DNA of 64,000 nt from Astropecten irregularis (Eukaryota; Echinodermata; Asteroidea; Paxillosida; Astropectinidae). Numbering within the stretch: position 1 is the first letter of the stretch; each line of letters opens with the position of its first letter. The DNA lies in NCBI GenBank assembly GCA_963971285.1, contig OZ020258.1, forward strand, positions 5,146,001 to 5,210,000. The letters are read 5' to 3'. The position numbers and the translations under genes are program-made. The notes beneath the pieces are model-generated. The model was not told where the DNA came from and did no database searches. It worked only from the letters and a program-made list of their open reading frames with translations. This document shows, piece after piece, positions 26,826 to 37,880 of the stretch.

Positions 26826-27182
26826 TTAAAATTACTTTGGTTTTTGTCAAAGAAATACAGATTCGTGGGCAAAAATATCAAGGAAGATACAGTAAAAGTA
26901 ATCTGTGAAAATTTCAGTCCCATACGTTGCCCACGTTTTGAGAAAACAGCGGAAAACGGCCACGGTATTTCTTAAGTCTTTTCTCTTTTATTTTTGATCT
27001 TTTAAAAGATCAAAAAGATTTTCGGTCGTTGTTTTACTAATTTCTGGATAAATACACCATTTCAGGCGGAAAAATTTTAACAGCATGTTTCTACCAGCAC
27101 CATCTTCATACCCTGTAAGTTATACGTAAATCTGTGAACATTTCTGTTTTGGTCTCTTACCAAAGTATGATACAACCTTTAA
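26826..27182. repeat. TTAAAGG-family MITE
   Basis: Begins TTAAAATTACTTTGG (end partly deleted) and finishes ACCAAAGTATGATACAACCTTTAA. Internal words match 23280-23596 almost base for base (GATTCGTGGGCAAAAATATC, GGATAAATACACCATTTCAG). Confidence 0.75.
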
Positions 27183-27983
27183 GCCAAGCAACCAGTCACA
27201 ATAATTACCATACAATCAAAATGTTTACTTCAATTTGAAAAAAATCACCGACAATCCAGGCGGACGAAGTCCAAACAAGCAAGACACCGTAATCGTCCCG
27301 ACGTAATTCCATCTCCACGGCAGCTTTTCAATACCGGTAATCAGTTAGAATGAGTTCAGCGACGATCGCCATTATTCACGGCCCTTCAAATTGAACAAAC
27401 ATACCAAAGTCCACCTCGACAAAAGTCGGCAATTTAAGCATCATTACAATGATCAAGTCCACTCGGGCAAGCCCTGATCAGCAATGCCCAATCATGATAA
27501 TGTCTAACTACCGAACAAGTCTGAAATGAAATCTTGTATTATCAATGAGTGAAACATTAACGATTTTAATTCAATCATTTCCTCATCTCTGTAATCCCTT
27601 GAATAAACACAATTCAAAGAGAAATCACGCAGCCATCCCGTTATTATCTTTCTTATGTAGAGTTCATGTGTATTTCAACAGAAAGAGAAAAGTTCCATCT
27701 CCTAAATAGGCCTAGAAATGACAGAAAAATCAGAGGGAAAGGTGTTTTTTTAATATACTCCTTGACTGAAGACGAGGGGGTACTTCTGACACAGCCCATG
27801 AAGACACTCTTGCGCATTTTGCCATGGTCAATGTATATGTGACCGTTTATTTTTCCCAAATAAAATCCCCAAAACACACGTAGATATAATAATGATATGT
27901 TAAACTTAAAGAGAATCGCAATTATCGCAGGTTATTCACATAGAAAATAAATTACTATAGTTTAAATAAGATTTAAGATCTAC

Positions 27984-28150
27984 GGTTCTTTCAGAACTTC
28001 GGGACCATGTGTCTGGTTCTTTCGGAACCACCTGTCTGGTTCTTTCGGAGCCACCTGTCTGGTTCTTTCGGAATAACCACCTGTCTGGTTCTTTCGGAAC
28101 CACCTGTCTGGTTCTTTCAGAACCACCTGTCTGGTTCTTTCGGAACCACC
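27984..28150. repeat. 23-bp minisatellite with hairpin monomer
   Basis: About seven units of GGTTCTTTCGGAACCACCTG followed by TCT. Each unit contains the palindromic stem GGTTC/GAACC around TTTCG. One unit has an inserted AATAACC-type change and two have C-to-A changes. Located about 270 bp beyond the GPCR stop codon. Confidence 0.9.
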
Positions 28151-28418
28151 TTTGGTTTGAATTGAGCTACTTGGTCGTTGTACCATTAGGTCCACGACCG
28201 GTGGGTCTGGTCCATAATCAATGCTGATGATTATAGAATTCTACGCGTTTAAGCTTGAACATTTTGGAGAGCACAATAAATGGTTTAGAACCAGTGGAAA
28301 CACGGCAGTATTATTTTATCATTACTAAAGAAATGAATGAAACAGGCCCTCGTGGTCGTGAGGGGATGTTTCAAATTATCAAAGTAAAAAAGAATTTCAT
28401 ACCTTACTTCACAAGAAA

Positions 28419-29531
28419 TCATTTAGCAAATAGTGTTTGTCTTCGACTGAATGAGAATGCCCTTCGGAAGGCACGTCTATAGCGAGGACTTACAACACTG
28501 TAGACTATTGGGTTAACCGCGGAGTTCATGTACATCATGATATTGAACAGGCTCAGAAGGATGGAGTGTTGGCGGTGGTCCAGCAAGTCCAAACCTCGGC
28601 TCATCGACACGGTTCTCGCCAAGTCGTAGATTTTACGCGGTGCCATCAGCACGTAGAAGACAACCCCGTTAACTACCAGCATCCAGGCAACCTGGTTGCG
28701 AGTGCGCACGAGGCGAGCCTCCAGGACGGCGTCCATGGGGCTTCTGCTACTGACGGGCTCGACACGCAGCGTGAGGGCTCTGATGATGCGAACGAACAGC
28801 ACCAGATTCACGGAGGCGATGACGATAAATGTTATGGTGTACACAAGGGAGTCCACCAGTGGCACAGTGACCAGCTCGTACGCAGTCACCGTGCCCGAGA
28901 CGATCTTCAGGGTGTGGACACGGTCCGTGGCGTGGGCAAACTCGTACGAGTCCGGCCAGTCGATGCAGGTCAGCACGTAATCGCCCATCCACGGACCCTC
29001 AAGGCTGACCACACCAGCTGCAAGCACACATGTCAAGACGCTCACCTTCAAGGCGCGCCGCCGGTTCCCTTGCGTCCAGTGGGCCCGGAAGTCCAGCGGT
29101 TTGAATATGGTGTGGTACTTCTCCAGAGCCACCACCGTGACCAGGATCATCGTCTCCGTATGTAGCAGCTGGATGAAGAAATTGATGGCCACGCTCCCTC
29201 CGAAGCCCATGACGCTCATGTCAAGCGCCACAGGCGAGCCCCAGTAGAAGACCAACTTCTCGATCTCGGCAAGGACAAGGAACAAGAGGTCCGCAGTAGC
29301 AAGCTGAGCAAGGTAAATGTTGGTCACCGTCTGCATGCGAGGCACACGGGCGACGACGACCAGAAAGGACACGTTGGTAAAAAGGCCAAGGGCCACAATG
29401 ACCGGTATGAAGATCACGATCAAAGCCTGGTCAAGCACGCTGTACAAGAGCGCGCGAGCAGCAACATCCCCGTCATGGGAGAAGTTTAGTGTGTTGGTCT
29501 GATCACACACTTCCATTGTGGCAACAGTCAT
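28419..29531 (-). CDS. Class A (rhodopsin-like) GPCR, intronless, atypical
   Basis: Seven-transmembrane receptor of 370 residues in one exon; plasma membrane; ligand unknown, peptide-receptor-like by its TM2 sequence. Visible: N-glycosylation site NFS near residue 16; TM1 with GLFTN (about 50); TM2 NIYLAQLATADLLFL; TM3 ending in EKY where DRY is usual; ECL2 cysteine in YVLTC; TM6 VFYVLMAP; TM7 NSAVNPIVY (NPxxY). Missing: the TM3 cysteine 3.25 (Ser by my count), Arg 3.50 (Lys) and Trp 6.48 (Met). The 7TM topology and NPxxY are intact, so decay is unlikely. Start chosen at the first ATG; an in-frame ATG five codons later is possible. No close subfamily is recognised. Confidence 0.9.
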   Translation of the reverse strand: MTVATMEVCDQTNTLNFSHDGDVAARALLYSVLDQALIVIFIPVIVALGLFTNVSFLVVVARVPRMQTVTNIYLAQLATADLLFLVLAEIEKLVFYWGSPVALDMSVMGFGGSVAINFFIQLLHTETMILVTVVALEKYHTIFKPLDFRAHWTQGNRRRALKVSVLTCVLAAGVVSLEGPWMGDYVLTCIDWPDSYEFAHATDRVHTLKIVSGTVTAYELVTVPLVDSLVYTITFIVIASVNLVLFVRIIRALTLRVEPVSSRSPMDAVLEARLVRTRNQVAWMLVVNGVVFYVLMAPRKIYDLARTVSMSRGLDLLDHRQHSILLSLFNIMMYMNSAVNPIVYSVVSPRYRRAFRRAFSFSRRQTLFAK

Positions 29532-32029
29532 AAGTCTCCGTCTCGTTAATTTCGGCTGACTTTAAAACTGGTGAAAGAAATCATGTAAATGGATTCCATG
29601 TGTATGAGGTAGGTGAAGCATGATCCACTTTGGCCCTTGTCTAATAGCTTTTTCAAGGCTTAAAGAAAATTCGGTGTTTGTGAATTTTGCCCCAACAACC
29701 AAGGCGGTCACCTATAAGGCAGCGACCCGTCGAATGGATCTTAACACTGGTTCAAAATCTAGGAAGGAATACGAGTCCGACAATGATTAAGACACTGTTA
29801 AATCAGCAGGTCACGAAGAAGTCATGATGTCAAACTTGACAGGAAAACAATATTTTCGTGTTTTTCTCTTACTGTGCACTTGATAAATGAGGATGACGAC
29901 AATCGTTGCCGCGCAACCAGTAGCCTGTAAATCATCACCACGATGTTCAGGTGGAGCCTTGTCGGGGCACATTCAATCGGCGTTAAAGTTAACATTAAAA
30001 TGGACGACATGGTAAAAACAGACAAGAGACTACCAGAAGCTCCAAAGCGTTTTCGCAGTTCCAGATGGCACAAAAATTTAATATTCACCACGAAGTTCCA
30101 TCTTAAACCACCACCGATGATGTACGTCGATCACCCCCACTGCCTTATATTCACGTCACAAACACGCAGAAGAATAACGAATGCAGACGGATCACCTTCC
30201 TCCTTGGCCCGCTCTAGCTCTGGCCAGCGGCTGTATCTATCAAAATTGTAGTTAAAGGTCATGGCATGGGCAGTCCATTTCACGAAATTCGTGCACCACC
30301 GACCTGTATCTTGCACACAGCGTGAGGGATGACGGGACAGCAAATACCCGTTGGTCTTGGGTATCAATGAGACTATACGCCAGGCGAGGCGGACACGTCT
30401 ATTACTCGGAAGCCGTTGCAACGTGTTGGTGACAGGAATTGCGGAGGTTCGACTTGGTTGTGGTCGCTGACGGGGCGAATGGGTTTCCCAGAAACAGGTA
30501 TACGAGGACTGAGTGACGTGACCGGATACGCATCCAAACACTTTCCAGTAATAAAACGAAGCGCCATTATAAATCAACCCACTCAAATCACTGATTAACA
30601 AGTCTAGAAAATAATAACCAATGACCTTTCAGTAAAGTAGTGTAGTGGGGCACAGGTATAGCCATCACATAGAGCCGGTTTCATGAAGGCTACAGCTCGC
30701 ATGTAGGCCTACATGACTGTATATGCCTTTTCGCCATCAACACCCGAATGAAAGACTGATACAAAACCAAACTGTGGGGATTTAGGCAGCAAACAAAACA
30801 TGCCTACACATGGCTGTGAACTTAAATGTACAGAATTTGTCCAACTAATTGCGCATCTGGAAAGGGTCGACACATTCCGCGCATTTTGATTGGACAAAGC
30901 ATTGCAAACTCTTGGAAGCGCCGTATCTATACAATACCCCCGTTTACATTTACAAGTTGTCAACAGTGATCATGAAACATGAAGAAAGCTAAACAAGTAG
31001 TGACACAAAAAGTACTTAACATCAATTGTTTCACCACACCAAACCCACACTATGAGCCTACTTGCCGAAACTGTTGAGGTCTCCCATAACCAATTTTCAA
31101 AAGAGCTTTAGCACTGAAAACTCGTATTTATGTTTATTAAGCATTCAATGTCACTTTAAAATCACAAAAGGTTGCCAATTAAACCCAGATGAAGCCACTA
31201 TCGAAGTCAAATTTTCATCACGACCAGAAGCAATCAACGCCGTTTATTCTCACAAACAACAAAGATTCTAAGGAATATGACACAAAACGGAACATAACCG
31301 CATTTGCTTTAGTAGGAAACAACACAACTGTTGCATGCTCGACTGACATACGAGCAGCGTGGGACTTAATTACATTTCACGTGCTATACAGACAGTTGGC
31401 ATGGTACATGAGACACGGATTAAACATTAAATTCAGAATTAGGAAACGCTTCGCAGACCCTGACACAATCTCATTGAGAAATTGATTTAAATAAAATCGA
31501 ATACTTTCTTATGGGGACAACTACTAATTACAGATTGATGGAAGACGGAATAGTTTTTTTGGGTTTTTTAGTTTTCATTCTTCTTGCCTTTCTGGAAATA
31601 ATTCCACCACGACCATTAAGGGACAAGGGTTATATACCTTACTGGATACAATATTACAAATTAACTTGATGAGCTTCAATCTCAGCTGTGTAAAACTGGG
31701 ATAGCATATATGAAAAGTGAGTTTTATGAGTTTTTTTTTTTTAGCTGATGATACGCTTCGAATGCAGCTGCAGTCATAGTTAGACGCCCTCTGTCGGTCG
31801 CATAATGGTTTGTGCACAAGTGATGGTCGTCATACAGTGGAATTCTTCCCCTCTTTTCTTACATTATTTGCATCATATATTTTATATATATATATAAAAT
31901 GATTTTGCGCACAAACTTTATATGGAAGCACGATCCAGCTACACGATCAACCCCCAGGTCTGAGGACGTGTCTACACTACTAATTTGCATTGTTTGAATA
32001 AGAAGACAGTCACTTACCAGTTAGGCTGG
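29532..32029. other. Intergenic region between GPCR and SRCR relic
   Basis: No exon supported. Holds a part copy of the 7066-7205 element (about 30868-30925), a short TA-rich run (31872-31893) and, at about 31950-31985, the word CCCCCAGGTCTGAGGACGTG that recurs at about 32740 and 33001. Confidence 0.45.
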
Positions 32030-32030
32030 A

Positions 32031-33217
<1,187 letters not shown>

Positions 33218-33950
33218 GTCAATGTCTAGTTTTCTGTCAGCAACAACAGCGCTTCTTTCCCCTAAAAACTGAAATTAGATCATTGGAAAGTAGAATGTAT
33301 ACATCGCATACGCGAACTGAGTTAAGTCGGCATGCAATTACTACACCCACACTATCTGAGCATTTTTGCGCGCTGGGTTGAGTGACCGTACAATGCATGA
33401 GTGCACAGTTTAAATGCTGATGCTGCTTTTTCAAAGGCTTGCCGTTCCACAATTTTGGCATACATGTACTTGTCAACAAAGGGACAAAATATGTAGCCAT
33501 TTATAATGCGTGACTGGGTTTTAGCGCTCCGCACTAATGACGTCACACGAGTCCCTGGATGTCAGACAAACATTGACTCACGCACGTAGTGTAGACCGTG
33601 CATGCACGCGGACATACCACACGTTTGCATGGTTGCAATGTAATTTGCCTGAGATCCGATGTGCTATTTTTAGGGCAAGTGCGGAGTGCTATTCAGTCAG
33701 TGGATCCGCGTACCCGCATTTCACAAGAATAGTGCAAGACTGCAAGGAATGTAAGCATATCAGCGTAACTGTGCTTTGCATGGGGAACACTACATATTTC
33801 CAATAGGGTGTGTGTGTGTGAATTGCCTTCAACATTATTTCTTTGTCACCGAGGAAAGGTACAGCATTGACCATCAGAATCCAGATTATTGTCATGATGA
33901 TTTTTCGGGTCGGTATCAAGCTCCTCGCTTAGTTCGAAAAAACAGAAATC

Positions 33951-34023
33951 AACAACAACAACAACACCACCACCAACAACAACAACAACAACACCAACAC
34001 TACCAACAACAACAACAACAATA
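33951..34023. repeat. (CAA)n microsatellite
   Basis: Interrupted CAA/CAC trinucleotide run. Apparent long ORFs across it are artefacts of the repeat. Confidence 0.85.
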
Positions 34024-34286
34024 ATGAAATGGACAGACAGACAGACAGCCCGGCGGACAAACAAAGGTCAAAAGGAAGAAAAAACAGCGTAAAGTATAAA
34101 GCACACTAACAAAATAACGTGTATAGCATCCTTACTGATTTCTATTTATTTCTACAATTTTCTACAAAAAAGGAAAACAATTATAGTTAATGAAAGTATA
34201 CATGCATGCAAAAGAAAGATAAAGCCTTCCACTTCTCGCTCATTTCTATATGCAAAATACACAAGCTTCGGTGCCATTTCTGATTT

Positions 34287-34657
34287 AAGGCCTTTTCACA
34301 CTGGAAGCTTTCAACCCGGGGCGAACTCAACCCGGAACGAACTTATTCTCGCTCTGGGTTGAAATTTGATTTTAAACCCCGCGTTCAGCACAGCGTCGTT
34401 TCACACTTGCATCTCGCCAACCCACCTTCAACCCGGGGCGAACTCAACCCGATTCAATTCACACTGCCTTTTTCAACCCGGGGCGAAAGTTTCAACCCGG
34501 GGCGAAAAATCTCAACCCTGGTCTGGAGCAGGGTTGACTTCAACCCGGGTTGAAGTCAATCTCGGGGTTGACGCGGGGTTGACAATTTTCCAGTGTGAAT
34601 CGCCGCCGATTTCAACCCCGCGTCAACCCCGAGATTTGTCCAGTGTGAAAAGGCCTT
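34287..34657. repeat. MITE with AAGGCCTTTTCACACTGG ends
   Basis: Terminal inverted repeats AAGGCCTTTTCACACTGG and CCAGTGTGAAAAGGCCTT, about 370 bp apart. The interior consists of repeated TCAACCCGGGGCGAA and its complement-like GGGTTGA words. The border resembles TTAA. No ORF of its own. Confidence 0.8.
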
Positions 34658-35090
34658 TACACACCTCATTCAATTTTAACAAAGCAAAGAAATTTGGTTA
34701 AAGCGTTATTTCGAACCTTGCGATATGTATATAACCAGACACCGCTAACAAGTAATACATGTTTTAAAAAGATTAATCAATGCAAATTAATAACAAACGA
34801 ATCTTCCACACACAAAATCAACAACATAATCAACAATCTTTTTTAAAAGGATGAATAAACATGTAATAAAAACCACTGTGAAAATATAAACAAATAAACA
34901 ATTAAAAAAAATACAGGACGTGGAATCACAAAGTAAACTGTAGAACACGATTAATACTGAACATAGAAAACAATAAACAGTTAGTAAAACAAAATTCAAT
35001 AACGAAAACGTTCCAATAACATAACAAAAATAGGTAAAAATTTTGACTGCTATAAAATCTTCTTCACATTAAGTTATTAAAATATACACT

Positions 35091-35400
35091 TTAAAGGAAC
35101 AGACATTTTCACAGATTTCCGTATAACTTTCAGGGCATGAAGATGGTGCTGATGGTAGAAACATACTGTTAAAATATTTCCGCCTGAAATAGTGTATTTA
35201 ACCAGAAATTAGTAAAACAAAGACAGAAAACAGTTTTGATCTCGGGGTAAGATCAAAACCATTCTTTATGTTAATTGTATAAGACAAATTGAGTAACTCA
35301 TTATGTCCGATTGAGCTCAAATTTTCACAGCTTTATTACAGTGTGTGTATTTGGTGCACAAATTGGATCAGACAAAGCCCGAGTGCTGTTCAGGCGCGGT
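35091..35400. repeat. TTAAAGG-family MITE
   Basis: Starts TTAAAGGAACAGACATTTTC and carries the family words GGTAGAAACATACTGTTAAA, CCAGAAATTAGTAAAACAAAG and GATCAAAACCATTCTTTATG. Right end diffuse. Confidence 0.6.
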
Positions 35401-36360
35401 TCTAGAGCCAAATTTTATTTTATTTATTGTTTATAGTTTCAAGATTTCTTTTTTTTCAATTGCATTTTTCTGGGGGGGGGGGGCTAGACCGTAGAACCGC
35501 GCCTGGTGCTGTTCTATGGCCCGTACCATTCATGACTGTATTATACATTTAAAAAGTACCTCGATATCAAGAAAATAGGATGCTCTTTAACACTGGTGTC
35601 GATTTCTTTTCATGATTGGGGGGATGATTGGTGATTTGGTGTCCTATGCGAGGGAGCGAAGCGACCGAGCCGGGGGAATTCTATACGAGGGAGCGAATTC
35701 AGCGACCGAGCCGGGGGAGGCTGTGGGAGGTGGGATACCCCCCTCCCATACCAGGGACTTTTTAATAAAAAACAGAGTCGAAAAGTCGCATTTTAAAGCA
35801 TTTAAAAACGACATTCAGAAGAATTTAACAGTATAAATTCACTAGGAAGACTAAACAAAAAACAAGGATCATGTAATATTTCTATACAATAAACCTAAAT
35901 GACATTCAACCTCAAAATATTGGGGGGGTGATAATATACGCCATCCCCCCCCCCCACCTCAAATATTGGGGGATATATCCCCCACCCCCCCCCCCCCGGG
36001 ATCGACACCCATGCTCTTTAAAATCGTGCGACTGAAACCCTCCCTTGAAATATAAATCATTACGACATGGAAACTTGATTGTTACTTTCGGTTTTCCTGT
36101 GATGAACACGAACGTTCAACTAGTGTCTGGCTTTCTTATCCAACCCAACCCTCCTGTCATGTTTTAACAGCACTTCCTTTGGGTGGCTGTTGCCCACGAG
36201 ATGGTATAGTGGTATTGGTCACTAAACTATTTTTATGGTGTGTGGGACCGAACCTTCAAGATATTTAACTATAAGATGTCATTATACCAGATGAATTTTT
36301 TGTGAGAAAGGGACAGGGGGACTGGTGGATGATGTCATATAGTTATGGCATCATTACTCT

Positions 36361-37253
36361 ATACAGCTTTCATGTGGGATCTTGAAGTGGTGAGGCATGG
36401 GTGGGAGGATTGAAGGAGGCTTGCGGAAAATCAGTCTGTGTCATGTCAAGGTTTTCATGGTGTGCATCACTAGGACCTACTGGGCCCTGACCTACATGGG
36501 TTTCATATGTGGGCTCTTGAAGTGGTGAGGCATGGGTGAGAGAATTGAAGGAGGCTTGCGGAATATCAGTCTTTGTCATGTCAAGGTATTCATGGAGGGG
36601 ATCACTAATAGGACCTACTGGGTCCTGACCTACATAGGTTTCATAATTATGTGGGCTCTTGAAGTGGTGAGGCATGGGTGGGAGGATTGAAGGAGGCTTG
36701 CGGAAAATCAGTCTTTGTCATGTCAAGGTATTCATGGAGGGGATCACTAATAGGACCTACTGGGTCCTGACCTACATAGGTTTCATATGTGGGCTCTTGA
36801 AGTGGTGAGGCATGAGTGGGAGGATTGAAGGAGGCTTGCGGAATATCAGTCTTTGACATATCAAGGTATTCATGGAGAGCATCACTAGGACCTACTGGGT
36901 CCTGACCTACATGGGTTTCATATGTGGGCTCTTGAAGTGGTGAGGCATGGGTGGGAGGATTGAAGGAGGCTTGCGGAAAATCAGTCTCTGTCATGTCAAG
37001 GTATTCATGGAGGGGATCACTAATAGGACCTACTGGGTCCTGACCTACATAGGTTTCATATGTGGGCTCTTGAAGTGGTGAGGCATGAGTGGGAGGATTG
37101 AAGGAGGCTTGCGGAATATCAGTCTTTGACATATCAAGGTATTCATGGAGAGCATCACTAGGACCTCCTCGGTCCTGACCTACATGGGTTTCATATGTGG
37201 GCTCTTGAAGTGGTGAGGCATGGGTGGGAGGATTGGAGGAGGCTTGCGGAAAA
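36361..37253 (-). pseudogene. Out-of-frame continuation of SRCR receptor tail-repeat array
   Basis: Continues the ~45-residue tail repeat of the upstream receptor exon without interruption of sequence similarity, but in two shifted frames. A 4-nt insertion (TGCA) at about 37262 and another (ATTA) at about 36645 explain the shifts exactly. Six further units can be read, five with EYLDM and the last with ENLDM; the final unit ends in TGA at about 36368-36370, probably the ancestral stop. It is untranslated unless an isoform, splice or allele restores the frame. Confidence 0.8.
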
Positions 37254-37880
37254 TCAGTCTTTGCATGTCATGTCAAGGTATTCATGGAGAGCATCACTAG
37301 GACCTACTGGGTCCTGACCTACATTGGTTTCATATGTGGGCTCTTGAAGTGGTGAGACATGAGTGGGAGGATTGAAGGAGGCTTGCGGAAAATCAGTCTT
37401 TGTCATATCAAAGTATTCATGGTGAGCATCACTAGGACCTACTGGGTCCTGACCTACATAGGTTTCATATGTGGGATCTTGAAGTGGTGAGACATGGGTG
37501 GGAGGATTGAAGGAGGCTTGCGGAAAATCAGTCTTTGTCATATCAAGGTATTCATGGTGTGCATCACAAGGACCTACTGGGTCCTGACCTTCATAGGTTT
37601 CATATGTGGGATCTTGAAGTGGTGAGGCATGGGTGGGAGGATTGAAGAAGGCTTGCGGAAAATCAGTCTTTGTCATGTCAAGGTATTCATGGTGAGCATC
37701 ACTAGGACCTACTGGGTCCTGACCTACATGGGTTTCATATGTGGGCTCTTGAAGTGGTGAGGCACATGTTGGAGGATTAAAGGAGGCTTGCGGAAAATCA
37801 GTCTTTGTCATGTCAAGGTATTCATGGAGAGGATCACTAGGACCTACTGGGACCTGACCTATCCCACACCTTTCATTTTG
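37254..37880 (-). repeat. In-frame part of tail tandem repeat (five units)
   Basis: Period about 135 bp; consensus order is [15 protein letters not shown], then [14 protein letters not shown], then [16 protein letters not shown]. The DNA array runs on to 36361. Units differ by a few substitutions and by an extra Ile codon (GPISDP versus GPSDA), showing two unit subtypes. Confidence 0.9.

Larger units (their letters stand above)
26197..28418. other. SULT 3' flank and intergenic region
   Basis: No exon supported. A canonical AATAAA lies at 26818-26823, about 620 nt past the SULT stop, at the edge of a TTAAAGG-family element (26826-27182); whether it is the SULT polyadenylation signal is unproven. 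A 23-bp tandem repeat occupies 27984-28150. Confidence 0.5.
33218..36360. other. Intergenic region between SRCR relic and five-SRCR receptor
   Basis: No exon supported. Positions 33230-33945 resemble the upstream region of the functional receptor (41780-42205). Also present: a CAA-rich microsatellite (33951-34023), a 370-bp inverted-repeat element (34287-34657), a TTAAAGG element (35091 to about 35400), a duplicated GCGAGGGAGCGAAGCGACCG word (about 35647-35720), and G/C homopolymer runs around 35470 and 35925-35998. Confidence 0.5.

Noticed and set aside
28566..29165. 199-residue open frame on + strand
   Set aside because: Antisense shadow of the GPCR coding exon.
30131..30601. 156-residue open frame on - strand
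   Set aside because: No family resemblance, no signal or domain, and nothing matching elsewhere in the window; kept out as unsupported.
33776..34064. Poly-Gln/poly-Val open frames on both strands
   Set aside because: Artefacts of the CAA microsatellite at 33951-34023.
36370..37880. Repeat array considered as CRISPR or satellite
   Set aside because: Units are ~135 bp, code for protein on the minus strand in clean frames and follow a TM segment; it is a coding tandem repeat.
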